From Cognatundibacterium griseum (GTDB taxonomy: Bacteria > Pseudomonadota > Gammaproteobacteria > Burkholderiales > Burkholderiaceae_D), in contig NZ_JACOGC010000002.1 in NCBI RefSeq assembly GCF_014284195.1, positions 800,263-864,262 of the forward strand: a stretch of 64,000 bases of DNA. The letters run 5' to 3'. This document shows positions 28,070 through 37,203 of this stretch, piece after piece. The notes under the pieces are model-generated. The model saw only the letters and a program-made list of their open reading frames with translations, made no database searches and had not been told where the DNA came from. A program made the position numbers and the translations under genes. Within the stretch, counting starts at the first letter, position 1; each line of letters begins with the position of its first letter.

Positions 28070-29329
28070 ATGAAATTCCAATCATCCCCACTACGTGCAT
28101 CTTTCGTCGCAGCCGCATTATCCGCCATTCCATTCGTGCTGACAGCTCAGGCATCCATGGCGGATACGATCAAAATTGCTTATATTGACCCGTTGTCCGG
28201 ACCATTCGCTCCGGTTGGGCAAAATATTCTGAATTCATTTCAATATATCGCCGAAAAAGCAAATAATGAAAAATGGGCCGGCAATAATACATTTGAAGTT
28301 GTGGGGTTCGACAATAAAGGCAGTCCACAGGAATCGCTGAATGTATTGAAAACCGTGATTGATAAGGGATTTCGTTATATCACCCAAGGAAATGGGTCCG
28401 GCGTTGGCCTGGCATTGCTGGACGCGGTCAATAAACACAATGAGCGCAACCCCGGTAAAGAAATTATTTATCTGAATCACGCTGCCGTAGACCCGGATAT
28501 GACCAACAGCAAATGCAGCTACTGGCATTTCCGGTTTGACTCCAATTCGGATATGAAAATGGAAGCGCTGACCACCTATATGGCAGCGGATAAGAATATC
28601 AAGAAGGTCTATATCATTGGGCAGAATTATTCCTTTGGCCATCAGGTAACACGCGCCGCCAAAGAATACCTGGCGCGCAAGCGTCCTGATATCCAGATCG
28701 TGGGCGATGATTTGCATCCTATCGGCCAGGTTAAAGATTTCTCCCCATACATCGCGAAAATCAAATCTTCCGGAGCGGATACGGTCATCACCGGAAACTG
28801 GGGCGCTGATCTTGCTTTATTGATTAAGGCTGCCAAAGATGCCGATCTGAAAGCCAATTTCTATACTTATTACGCTTCCACAACTGGTGTCCCGACGGCA
28901 ATGGGTGGTGCCGGTATCGATCATGTGAAGTATGTTGGCTACTGGAATGTCAATAACGAAACCTTCGCCGGAAAAGATATTGTCGAAGGATTTAAAGCCA
29001 AATATAAAGACGATTATTACTCCATGGCGACTTATTCCATCATTACCGCCATGTCGCAGGCAGTCAAAAAAGCACAGTCGACAGACCCCGTGAAAGTGGC
29101 ACCGGTACTCGAAGGCGCCACCTTCAAGAGCCTGAACGGCGAGGTCGTCATGCGTAAACTTGATCACCAGTTGCAGCAACCTTTGTATATCGCAACCTGG
29201 GTCAAGGTCAACGGTAAAGATGTGAAATACGATCAGGAAAATACAGGCCTGGGCTGGAAAACAAATCAAAAAATTGATGCGTTTGTCGCCTCTCAGCCAT
29301 CTTCATGTCAGATGAAACGCCCTGGTTAA
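28070..29329 (+). CDS. Liv-type periplasmic substrate-binding protein
   Basis: Type I periplasmic binding protein of the leucine/amide/organic-acid family, 419 residues. An N-terminal signal peptide ends near SMA-DTIKIAYIDPLSGPFAPVGQN. The Peripla_BP_6 fold follows, with KKVYIIGQNYSFGHQ and GADTVITGNWGADLALLIKAA. It carries its own terminator and is followed by the permease genes. Although Liv transporters often take up branched-chain amino acids, the neighbours (acyl-CoA ligase and beta-oxidation enzyme) point to an organic or fatty acid substrate (inference). Confidence 0.9.
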   Translation: MKFQSSPLRASFVAAALSAIPFVLTAQASMADTIKIAYIDPLSGPFAPVGQNILNSFQYIAEKANNEKWAGNNTFEVVGFDNKGSPQESLNVLKTVIDKGFRYITQGNGSGVGLALLDAVNKHNERNPGKEIIYLNHAAVDPDMTNSKCSYWHFRFDSNSDMKMEALTTYMAADKNIKKVYIIGQNYSFGHQVTRAAKEYLARKRPDIQIVGDDLHPIGQVKDFSPYIAKIKSSGADTVITGNWGADLALLIKAAKDADLKANFYTYYASTTGVPTAMGGAGIDHVKYVGYWNVNNETFAGKDIVEGFKAKYKDDYYSMATYSIITAMSQAVKKAQSTDPVKVAPVLEGATFKSLNGEVVMRKLDHQLQQPLYIATWVKVNGKDVKYDQENTGLGWKTNQKIDAFVASQPSSCQMKRPG

Positions 29330-29340
29330 TCGGTATTTAA

Positions 29341-29375
29341 AAAGAGAGTCAATCTGCACTGACTCTCTTTTTTTG
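29341..29375 (+). terminator. Rho-independent terminator after the binding-protein gene
   Basis: An 11-bp perfect stem (29341-29351 with 29360-29370) and an eight-base loop, running into a T tract (29368-29374). It separates the abundant binding protein from the membrane components, a common way to keep the protein ratio high. Confidence 0.9.
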
Positions 29376-29385
29376 TCTGAAAATA

Positions 29386-29397
29386 GTACGGTCGTTC
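29386..29397 (+). promoter_or_regulatory. TetR-type operator copy 2, before the permease genes
   Basis: GTACGGTCGTTC matches the GTACGGTCGTAC copy at 26223 in 11 of 12 positions. It lies just after the terminator and 28 bp before the livH-like start, which indicates a second regulated promoter for the membrane components. Confidence 0.6.
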
Positions 29398-29424
29398 ATA
29401 GAAATCGCTGAAAAGGATCTCGCT

Positions 29425-30372
29425 GTGGAATTTACCCTCATTACCTTGTTGAATGGCGTCAGCTACGGGTTGCTGCTGTTTATGCTGTCATCGGGGCTTA
29501 CCCTGATTTTCAGCATGATGGGCGTACTCAATTTTGCTCATGCCAGTTTTTATATGCTTGGTGCTTATTTCGCCTATATGCTGAGCAGTGTTTTAGGTTT
29601 CTGGGCGGCTCTTGTCCTGGCACCACTGCTGGTCGGCATACTGGGCGCACTGGTCGAGCGATATGGTCTGCGTTCGGTGCATAAATATGGGCATATTCCA
29701 GAACTGCTTTTCACATTCGGATTGTCATACGTGATTGTGGAAGTGGTTCAGCTGATCTGGGGGCGGGCCGGCGTACCGTATGCCATACCTGCGTCACTGG
29801 ACGGACCGCTGTTCACACTCTACACAACGACCTTTCCGATTTACCGGGGATTCATGATGCTGGTGGCACTGATCATGCTCCTGTCAATTTATCTGGTATT
29901 GACCCGCACGCGCATTGGGCTGGTAATTCAGGCAGCACTCACGCATCCGGATGCCGTAGAGGCTCTGGGACACAATGTCCCGCGGGTCTTCATGCTGGTG
30001 TTTGGCGGTGGCTGTGCCCTCGCAGGCCTGGCTGGCGTTGTGGGAGGGAATGCATTTGTCACTGAACCGGGTATGGCCGCAACATTAGGCAGCATTATTT
30101 TTGTCGTCGTCGTTGTCGGAGGAATGGGGTCTCTGGCCGGCGCTTTCGTCGCTTCGTTGCTGATTGGCATTTTGCAGACATTTGCCGTTGCACTGGATTA
30201 TTCGTTTGCCAGCCTGCTGTCCCAATTCGGGGTGCTGGTAAGTGCCACGTCACCACTGTATGCGCTGTTGACGCTCACGATTGCGCAAATTGCGCCAGTC
30301 ATGCCATATCTGCTGCTGGTTCTGATCCTGATTTTCAGACCTCGTGGTTTACTCGGAACACGTGAGGGCTAA
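29425..30372 (+). CDS. LivH-type ABC permease
   Basis: Membrane subunit of the Liv-type importer, 315 residues with about eight hydrophobic helices. It has LNGVSYGLLLFMLSSGLTLIFSMMGVLNFAHASFYMLGAY at the front, the standard LivH opening, and the cytoplasmic coupling region TRIGLVIQAALTHPDAVEALG. The start is GTG with AAAGGATC upstream. It is spaced 3 bp from the LivM-like gene. Confidence 0.92.
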   Translation: MEFTLITLLNGVSYGLLLFMLSSGLTLIFSMMGVLNFAHASFYMLGAYFAYMLSSVLGFWAALVLAPLLVGILGALVERYGLRSVHKYGHIPELLFTFGLSYVIVEVVQLIWGRAGVPYAIPASLDGPLFTLYTTTFPIYRGFMMLVALIMLLSIYLVLTRTRIGLVIQAALTHPDAVEALGHNVPRVFMLVFGGGCALAGLAGVVGGNAFVTEPGMAATLGSIIFVVVVVGGMGSLAGAFVASLLIGILQTFAVALDYSFASLLSQFGVLVSATSPLYALLTLTIAQIAPVMPYLLLVLILIFRPRGLLGTREG

Positions 30373-30375
30373 ACA

Positions 30376-31662
30376 ATGAATAACACGCTTCACTACAAAC
30401 CTCTTCATCTTGGCCGCTGGTTAGTCTGGAGCAGTTTTGCTCTGGTGTTGATCATGGCTCCGGTTATTTTTCATGAAGGTGCAGCGCTATCCCTGTTGTC
30501 ACAAATGGGTACGCTGATGATATTCGGGCTGTCTTTCAATATGCTGCTCGGACAGGGGGGGATGCTGTCTTTTGGTCATGCTGTTTATTCAGGCCTGGGA
30601 GCCTTTTTTGCGATCCATGCGATGAATCTGGCGGCGGATGGTAGTCTTCCGATTCCTGTCACATTGATTCCACTGGTCGGCGGACTCGCAGGCATGGGTT
30701 TTGGCATTCTGTTTGGTTATGTCACCACCAAAAAATCAGGAACAACCTTTTCAATGATTACGCTGGGCATGGTGGAGTTGGTGTTTGCCTGTTCCCTGAT
30801 GTTTCCCAAATTTTTTGGAGGGGAGGGTGGCATATCGACCAATCGCGTGATCGGACAAGCTGTCATGGGCATTAGCTATGGTCCGCAAATTCAGGTTTAT
30901 TACCTGATTGCGTTCTGGCTTTTTATCAGTGCTGCAGCGATGTTTGCGTTTACCCAGACCCCGCTGGGGCGCATGATTAATGCGGTGCGCGACAATCCGG
31001 AACGTGCTGAATTCGTTGGCTATGACACACAATGGGTGCGTTATCTGACACTGATTCTGTCTGCATTTTTTGCCGGCATTTCCGGTGGACTGTCGGCGAT
31101 TAATTTTGAAATTGTGACGGCAGAAAATGTCAGTGCAATTCGCTCAGGAGCCGTATTGCTATTCACATTTATCGGTGGAATCGGGTTCTTTTTTGGACCA
31201 CTGATCGGTGCGGTCCTCGGTGTTTTCCTGACCGTGATGTTGTCCGATTTCACGAAGGCCTGGCAACTTTATCTGGGAATCTTTTTCATCTTGATCGTCA
31301 TGTATGCGCCGGGCGGTATTGCCAGCATCCTGATGTTGAATGTGCGGTTGGTCAAATTTTCCAAGTTTGGTCGCGTCTGGCCAGCACTCTGGAAATTGTT
31401 GCTGTCGACGCTGATTGCTCTGGCGGGATTGATTATGTCGATAGAAATGTTGTACCAGCTCTCTCTCGAATCGATGCAGAATCCAGTGATAACATTGCTT
31501 GGTTTCCAGGTGAACTCAGCTGCGCCAGCGTCATGGGGTATTTCCCTGTCATGTATTTTGGTTGGAGCGATTGGTTTTATCCTGTTTAAGGCACCGTTTC
31601 AAAAAATATCCGGTGAAGTCAACACGGAAATTGAGGAAGCAATGCGGAGGGCGCAGGCATGA
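30376..31662 (+). CDS. LivM-type ABC permease with C-terminal extension
   Basis: Second membrane subunit, 428 residues. The core has the LivM motifs LSFNMLLGQGGMLSFGHAVYSGLGAF and GRMINAVRDNPERAEFVGYD. After about residue 325 comes an extension of roughly 100 residues with two further hydrophobic segments (LLLSTLIALAGLIM; GISLSCILVGAIGFILF) that typical LivM proteins of about 330 residues lack. The stop overlaps the LivG-type start by four bases. Confidence 0.92.
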   Translation: MNNTLHYKPLHLGRWLVWSSFALVLIMAPVIFHEGAALSLLSQMGTLMIFGLSFNMLLGQGGMLSFGHAVYSGLGAFFAIHAMNLAADGSLPIPVTLIPLVGGLAGMGFGILFGYVTTKKSGTTFSMITLGMVELVFACSLMFPKFFGGEGGISTNRVIGQAVMGISYGPQIQVYYLIAFWLFISAAAMFAFTQTPLGRMINAVRDNPERAEFVGYDTQWVRYLTLILSAFFAGISGGLSAINFEIVTAENVSAIRSGAVLLFTFIGGIGFFFGPLIGAVLGVFLTVMLSDFTKAWQLYLGIFFILIVMYAPGGIASILMLNVRLVKFSKFGRVWPALWKLLLSTLIALAGLIMSIEMLYQLSLESMQNPVITLLGFQVNSAAPASWGISLSCILVGAIGFILFKAPFQKISGEVNTEIEEAMRRAQA

Positions 31663-32426
31663 GTGATTTTTCTCTTGAGTTACAAGACGTCCGAAAAAGT
31701 TTTGGCAGTGCTGAAATTATTCGCGGCGCTAATCTGCAAGTTCCGAAAGGCGAGCGCTTTGCGATCATTGGTCCGAACGGCGCCGGAAAATCCACTTTGT
31801 TCAATCTGATCTCGGGACGATTCGGCATCAGCTCAGGCGATATCCTGCTGAATGGCGCAAGTATCAGAAATCTCCCCCCCTATGTGATTAATCGTCGTGG
31901 ATTATCGCGCAGCTTTCAGATTACGAATATTTTCCACCGCCTCAGCGTCTATGAAAATCTGCGTTGTGCTGTACTCTGGTCTCTCGGATATCAATACTCC
32001 TTCTGGCAGAGACTCAATGGACTGAAGGATGCGCACGAACGCGCAGAAGCGGTATTGGAGCAAATCGGGCTGAAACGTCGCCGGGATGTTACAGCAGGGC
32101 TGCTGACTTATGCGGAACAACGGGCACTGGAAATCGGTATCACGATCGCTGGCGGTGCAGATGTCATTTTGCTGGATGAGCCGACTGCCGGTATGAGCAG
32201 ATCGGAGTCCGATGCTGCTGTTGAACTGATCCGTAAAGTGACTGTAGGGAAAACCTTACTGATGGTTGAACATGATATGAGCGTAGTTTTTGGGCTCGCC
32301 GATAAAATTGCTGTCGTCGTGTACGGAGAAGTCATTGCTTGCGACACGCCACAAAACATACGGAACAATCAAAAAGTGAAAGACGCTTATCTGGGCGGCC
32401 ACGCGCCGGTGGAGGTGAATGCATGA
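31659..32426 (+). CDS. LivG-type ABC ATPase
   Basis: Cytoplasmic ATPase subunit, 255 residues. Walker A is GPNGAGKSTLFNLISG and Walker B is VILLDEPTAGMS, with the H-loop in LLMVEHDMSVV. The signature region reads LLTYAEQRALEIG, a variant of the LivG LSYGQQR motif. Overlaps: four bases with LivM (31659) and four with LivF (32423). Confidence 0.93.
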   Translation: MSDFSLELQDVRKSFGSAEIIRGANLQVPKGERFAIIGPNGAGKSTLFNLISGRFGISSGDILLNGASIRNLPPYVINRRGLSRSFQITNIFHRLSVYENLRCAVLWSLGYQYSFWQRLNGLKDAHERAEAVLEQIGLKRRRDVTAGLLTYAEQRALEIGITIAGGADVILLDEPTAGMSRSESDAAVELIRKVTVGKTLLMVEHDMSVVFGLADKIAVVVYGEVIACDTPQNIRNNQKVKDAYLGGHAPVEVNA

Positions 32427-33130
32427 CCGCATTACTGGAGATTAAGGATTTAAATGCTTTCTACGGCAAGAGCCACGTGTTGCACGGTGTGGATTTGCAC
32501 GTCAACCAGAGTGAGATAGTCAGTCTGCTCGGACGCAATGGTGTTGGTCGTTCCACCACGGTTAAGGCAACAATGGGGCAGGTGCATGCAACCGGCTCTG
32601 TCTTGTTCAAAGGTGAGCAAATGATCGGACTGAAGGCGTTCCAGATTGCCCATAAAGGACTGGGTTACGTGCCTGAAAACAGGGATATTTTCCCCACGTT
32701 GACTGTGGAACAAAACCTGATTCTCGGAGAAAAGTCTGGTCAGAACAGAACACCGCGCTGGAGCATGGAGGATATGTACCAGATGTTCCCGAGACTGAAA
32801 GAGCGGCGGAATACTCCGGCAGGAGTGATGTCAGGAGGGGAACAGCAAATGCTGACGCTGTGCAGGACGCTGATGGGAGATCCTGATCTGATCATGATTG
32901 ACGAACCGACTGAAGGACTTGCCCCAAAAATCGTCGAGCTGGTGGGCGAGTATCTGAAAGAACTGAAAAACCGTGGCGTTTCGGTTTTGCTCGTAGAGCA
33001 GAAACTGGCGATTGCACTTGAAATTTCTCAGCGTGTTTATGTGATGGGACATGGCAGTATCGTGTTTGAAGGTACGCCGGACGATTTGCGCGCCAACGAA
33101 AAAATCCGGCAGGAATGGCTGGAGGTGTAG
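32423..33130 (+). CDS. LivF-type ABC ATPase with Arg in place of the Walker A Lys
   Basis: Second ATPase subunit, 235 residues, starting at the ATG that overlaps the LivG-type stop (ATGA); longer in-frame starts lie inside livG. The signature VMSGGEQQMLTLCRTL and Walker B LIMIDEPTEGLAP are normal. The P-loop reads LLGRNGVGRSTTVKA, so the Lys that contacts the ATP phosphates is Arg (codon CGT at 32549-32551). Such a change usually weakens ATP hydrolysis, suggesting an asymmetric pump in which the LivG-type partner does most of the work. Whether this is common in close relatives needs a comparison. Confidence 0.92.
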   Translation: MTALLEIKDLNAFYGKSHVLHGVDLHVNQSEIVSLLGRNGVGRSTTVKATMGQVHATGSVLFKGEQMIGLKAFQIAHKGLGYVPENRDIFPTLTVEQNLILGEKSGQNRTPRWSMEDMYQMFPRLKERRNTPAGVMSGGEQQMLTLCRTLMGDPDLIMIDEPTEGLAPKIVELVGEYLKELKNRGVSVLLVEQKLAIALEISQRVYVMGHGSIVFEGTPDDLRANEKIRQEWLEV

Positions 33131-33161
33131 AGAAGCTGTTGGGTTTTTCAAGAAAACTCAA

Positions 33162-33187
33162 AAAAATAATACGATCGTACTATTTTT
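33162..33187 (+). promoter_or_regulatory. TetR-type operator copy 3, before the beta-oxidation gene
   Basis: A 26-bp near-perfect palindrome centred on TACGATCGTA (33170-33179), with AAAAATA and TATTTTT arms and only one mismatched pair. It lies between the livF-type stop and the start of the hydratase/dehydrogenase gene, giving that gene its own regulated promoter. It shares the core RTACGRTCGTWC with copies at 26223 and 29386. Confidence 0.65.
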
Positions 33188-33281
33188 GAGTTATAGTCAG
33201 GTTTGTGTGTGACATCGCCCACTCGGCTGACGCCTGGCGTCGGACAATCATTCCATCCGTATTTCAACCTTAGGAAGAGAC

Positions 33282-35360
33282 ATGAGCGCAGAATACAAAG
33301 TTGATGGCAGTATCGCCGTCATTACCATGAATAACCCTCCCGTTAACGGTTTGGGGCACGCCACAAGACATGCAATCGTTGAAGGTGTCAGGCAGGCATT
33401 GAATGATCCGGCAGTTAAAGCGATTGTCATCACTGGCGCAGGGAAAGCGTTTTCCGGTGGTGCCGATATCAAAGAATTCAATTCTCCGAAAGCTTTTGCG
33501 GAACCAAGTCTGCACACGGTGATTAATGTGATTGAATCGGCAGACAAGCCAGTCATCGCGGCGATTCACACTGTCTGTATGGGCGGCGGACTTGAACTGG
33601 CGCTGGGCTGCCATTACCGTATTGCTAGTCCTGGTGCGCACATCGCTTTGCCTGAAGTAAAACTTGGAATCCTTCCTGGTGCCGGCGGTACACAACGCCT
33701 GCCTCGTGTCGTCGGACTGGAACTGGCGCTCAATATGATTGTTTCCGGCACGCCGGTGGCATCAGAAAAGCTTGCTAAAACGGCTCTGTTCAACAACCTT
33801 GCAGAAGGTGACTTGATGACAGCCGCTATTGCGTTTGCAAATCAGGTTGCAGATGTCCGGCCTTTGCCTAAAGTACGCGATATCAAAATTGATTATCCAA
33901 ATTACGAGGCTTTTCTGCAGTTCAGCCGGAATACGGTCACAGCAATGGCTGGTCCATTCCCGGCGCCGTTGAAATGCGTGGAAGCAGTTGCTGCAGCAGT
34001 CACCAAAAAATTTGATGATGGCATCCGTTTTGAGCGCGACCTGTTTTTAAATCTGGTGCAAACCACCGAATCAAAAGCATTGCGCCACGCCTTCTTTGGA
34101 GAGCGCGCAGCCAGCAAATTGCCGGATGTTCCGGAAGATACGCCAGTTCGTCCGGTTAAATCCGTTGCCGTGATCGGTGCGGGTACGATGGGTGGTGGTA
34201 TTGCGATGAATTTTGCCAATGCGGGCATTCCCGTCAAAATCCTTGAAATGAAACAGGAAGCGCTGGATAAAGGGCTCGCAACCATTCGTAAAAATTACGA
34301 GAATACCTTTAAAAAGGGCAAGCTGACGCAGGAGAAATTTGATCAGCGTGTCAGCCTGATCACTGGCTCCCTGAGCTATGACGATATCGCCCAGGCGGAT
34401 CTGGTGATTGAAGCCGTTTTTGAAGACATGGGCGTTAAAGAACAGGTATTTAAAAAACTGGATTCCGTGATGAAGCAGGGCGCGATCCTTGCATCAAACA
34501 CGTCGACACTGGATGTCGACAAAATTGCCGCATTTACGCAACGCCCTCAGGATGTCGTCGGGATGCACTTCTTCAGCCCGGCAAATGTGATGAAATTGCT
34601 GGAAATCGTCCGCGGCAAAAAAACTGCCAAGGATGTACTGGCAACAGTATTGGCGATTTCTAAAAAAATCAAAAAGACCGGCGTGGTTTCCGGAGTGTGT
34701 GATGGATTCATCGGTAACCGGATGATTGAACAATACAGCCGCCAGGCAGGTTTCCTGCTGGAAGAGGGTTGCACACCGGAACAAGTAGATAAAGCGGTAG
34801 AGAAACTCGGCTTCGCCATGGGGCCATTCCGGATGGGTGATCTGGCAGGTAATGACATTGGCTGGTATATCCGTAAGCGTCGCTATGTTGAAAAGCCACA
34901 TATCACTTACTCCAAAACAGCCGATTTACTGTGTGAAATGGGGCGTTTTGGCCAGAAAACCGGTGCAGGCTGGTACGACTATAAACCGGGCGATCGTAAG
35001 GCTTATCCATCTGACGTGGTGAACGATATGATCGTGAAGCATTCTGCAGATCTCGGAATCACACGTCGCAAAATTTCTGACCAAGAAATTGTTGAGCGTC
35101 TGATTTATGCTTTGGTCAACGAAGCGGCTTATATCCTCGAAGAAGGCATTGCAACCCGGGCTTCGGATATCGATATGGTCTATCTGACTGGCTACGGATT
35201 CCCACTGCACACTGGCGGTCCGATGTTCTATGCCGATACTGTCGGGCTTCCTAACGTTGTCATGGCAATGGAAAAATATGCCAAGGGTCGTCATGGCGAT
35301 GCCTGGAAACCTGCGCCATTGCTGGCTAAACTGGCCGCAGAAGGAAAAACGTTTAACTAA
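33282..35360 (+). CDS. Bifunctional enoyl-CoA hydratase / 3-hydroxyacyl-CoA dehydrogenase (FadJ/FadB-like)
   Basis: Carries out two steps of beta-oxidation: hydration of 2-enoyl-CoA and NAD-dependent oxidation of 3-hydroxyacyl-CoA. The 692-residue protein has an N-terminal crotonase domain (AGKAFSGGADIKEF; catalytic Glu region LPEVKLGILPGAGGTQRLPR), a Rossmann domain (VAVIGAGTMGGGIAMNFANAG), and two C-terminal dehydrogenase domains (GVCDGFIGNRMIEQYSRQA; TGYGFPLHTGGPMFYAD). It is followed by a terminator and has an operator of its own upstream. No thiolase gene is adjacent. Confidence 0.93.
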   Translation: MSAEYKVDGSIAVITMNNPPVNGLGHATRHAIVEGVRQALNDPAVKAIVITGAGKAFSGGADIKEFNSPKAFAEPSLHTVINVIESADKPVIAAIHTVCMGGGLELALGCHYRIASPGAHIALPEVKLGILPGAGGTQRLPRVVGLELALNMIVSGTPVASEKLAKTALFNNLAEGDLMTAAIAFANQVADVRPLPKVRDIKIDYPNYEAFLQFSRNTVTAMAGPFPAPLKCVEAVAAAVTKKFDDGIRFERDLFLNLVQTTESKALRHAFFGERAASKLPDVPEDTPVRPVKSVAVIGAGTMGGGIAMNFANAGIPVKILEMKQEALDKGLATIRKNYENTFKKGKLTQEKFDQRVSLITGSLSYDDIAQADLVIEAVFEDMGVKEQVFKKLDSVMKQGAILASNTSTLDVDKIAAFTQRPQDVVGMHFFSPANVMKLLEIVRGKKTAKDVLATVLAISKKIKKTGVVSGVCDGFIGNRMIEQYSRQAGFLLEEGCTPEQVDKAVEKLGFAMGPFRMGDLAGNDIGWYIRKRRYVEKPHITYSKTADLLCEMGRFGQKTGAGWYDYKPGDRKAYPSDVVNDMIVKHSADLGITRRKISDQEIVERLIYALVNEAAYILEEGIATRASDIDMVYLTGYGFPLHTGGPMFYADTVGLPNVVMAMEKYAKGRHGDAWKPAPLLAKLAAEGKTFN

Positions 35361-35485
35361 CAGCAGGGTTCGCAAACGAAATGGGCAAAGTAATATTCCG
35401 TTATTGATGATTCATCATAATCAGTGGCGGAATATTGGCTTAGTCTGATAAGAACGTTACGCAAAAAATAAAAAAACGTGTGGTC

Positions 35486-35517
35486 AAAAAGCGCAATTTA
35501 GTATTGCGCTTTTTTTA
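35486..35517. terminator. Bidirectional terminator between the beta-oxidation and GGDEF genes
   Basis: A 12-bp perfect stem (35486-35497 with 35503-35514) around a five-base loop, with T runs on the plus side and A runs before it, so it can serve both convergent genes. Confidence 0.88.
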
Positions 35518-35520
35518 TTT

Positions 35521-37203
35521 TCACACCGATGCGACCTGATTCCTGCCCGCTTGCTTTGCCTTGTACAAGTACTGATCGGCCTGTCTGACTGCCATTTCGG
35601 CGTCTGACTGATCCAGTGCTGCAACTGAAACACCGATACTGACGGTGACCTTGCCTACCGGATCAACAGGACTCGATTCAATATGAGCGCGCACTTTCTC
35701 CGCAATACTCATTGCGCCGGCATGATTCGTCATAGGGAGGATCACCAGAAATTCCTCCCCGCCAATCCGCCCGACGAAGTCTGTTTTACGCAGCGATGCC
35801 TGGATGTGCGTTGCGACATGCGTCAGCACGGCATCGCCGGTCGCATGTCCGTAAGTATCATTCACCCGCTTAAAAAAATCGATATCCATCATCAGTACAG
35901 CATAAGGCTCCTGACTGCGTATCATCCGGTTGAATTCATGCAAGAGCTGTTCCTTTGCGGCCAGTCGGTTCGGCAAACCAGTCAGCGTATCGCGCCGGGC
36001 TAGTTGCCTCAGCTCATTGTTAGCGGCTTCCAGTTCTGCCGTTCGCTCTGCAACAGTCGACATCAGATCGCGATTGGCATCTTCCAGGGCATGCTTCCGC
36101 GCCAGGAGCGTGACGGCCATATTTTCAATGGCAGAATTTAATTCCTTCAGTTCACGACTGTTTGCAGAAACATTGAACTGAATTGTTTCGTCGCCACCGG
36201 ATACTTGCTTGGCTATTTTTGCCAGCTGAATAATTGGACGGCTGATGAAGTGACCAAGTAACCAAGCCAGTGAAATGAATATCAGCCCAACGGCAACAAG
36301 ACCCAGAGTGATATCTTTTTCCAGATTATCCACCTCAGACAAGACCTGGCTCCGTGGTTGACGCACCATGACTTTCCAGCCTAGAGGCCATTTTCCATCG
36401 GCCACTGGCTCACCGACGTTTGCAACAGTCGTCAGGTAACTATCCTTTCCGCCCCAGTTATCAAAAGTGGAGTCATCACCTTTCAATTCTTTGGGTGCCA
36501 TTGGATTGCCAGGCATTTTTTCAGGATGATCTGGATAGATGATTTCGTTATTGCCATTGACGATGAAGATCTCTATTTTCCGCTTGGCGGCACCCTCTGG
36601 CATGACTTCACTGACGGCTTCGGCGGTCCAGCGCCAATGTGCATGAGCCCCCAACACTGCCCGCAATTTTCCACTTTCATCGTAAACCGGAGAGGCGAAG
36701 TCAATGAAACGAACAGGCCACTCATGGGTTTTATTGGGCAGTAAGCCTGCAAGCAATTTTGCTTCGTGTAAATCACCCACATAAACTTCCTGGCTGGCAT
36801 GCTGAAACCAGGGCCTTGCACTGACGTCCGTACCGAGTAAATGATCATTCGTTGCATGCAAGACTTTACCGTGCGTATCGGTCAGCCCGATCCAGGAATA
36901 ATGGGCGTAAGAACGATGCAGCCGTGCCAGACTGGCATCAAACTCTTTGCTATCCAGCGACGCCTGGACAAACAATGGGGTTTGCGCCAATAGTTCGACT
37001 TCCCGGCGGCGTTCTTTCATGTTTTTCGCCAAAACGGTAGCCGTACCTTTGGCCAGCGTGCGCAATACGGCACCACGATCACTGATCAGCTGATCGGTAT
37101 GAATTTTGTTGATATAGAGATAGGTCGGAAAGCCAAGCAATAAAACCAAGGCAATAAACGAGCTGACGATGATGGTATGCAGAGGGCGCGGCTTCAGCTT
37201 CAC
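35521..37203 (-). CDS. Membrane diguanylate cyclase with Cache sensor, HAMP and GGEEF domain
   Basis: Makes cyclic di-GMP from two GTP. The 560-residue protein has an N-terminal helix (IIVSSFIALVLLLGFPTYLYI), a periplasmic double-Cache type sensor region, a second helix (LVAVGLIFISLAWLLG), a HAMP segment, a short coiled coil and a GGDEF domain. The active site is GGEEF and the inhibitory I-site RKTD lies five residues before it, so the enzyme should be active and subject to product inhibition. Nothing nearby points to the signal it senses. Confidence 0.93.
   Translation of the reverse strand: MKLKPRPLHTIIVSSFIALVLLLGFPTYLYINKIHTDQLISDRGAVLRTLAKGTATVLAKNMKERRREVELLAQTPLFVQASLDSKEFDASLARLHRSYAHYSWIGLTDTHGKVLHATNDHLLGTDVSARPWFQHASQEVYVGDLHEAKLLAGLLPNKTHEWPVRFIDFASPVYDESGKLRAVLGAHAHWRWTAEAVSEVMPEGAAKRKIEIFIVNGNNEIIYPDHPEKMPGNPMAPKELKGDDSTFDNWGGKDSYLTTVANVGEPVADGKWPLGWKVMVRQPRSQVLSEVDNLEKDITLGLVAVGLIFISLAWLLGHFISRPIIQLAKIAKQVSGGDETIQFNVSANSRELKELNSAIENMAVTLLARKHALEDANRDLMSTVAERTAELEAANNELRQLARRDTLTGLPNRLAAKEQLLHEFNRMIRSQEPYAVLMMDIDFFKRVNDTYGHATGDAVLTHVATHIQASLRKTDFVGRIGGEEFLVILPMTNHAGAMSIAEKVRAHIESSPVDPVGKVTVSIGVSVAALDQSDAEMAVRQADQYLYKAKQAGRNQVASV

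Noticed and set aside
28070..33130. Calling the ABC transporter a leucine/isoleucine/valine importer
   Set aside because: The family is broad and the regulon and neighbours point to organic or fatty acid use, so no liv gene symbols were assigned.
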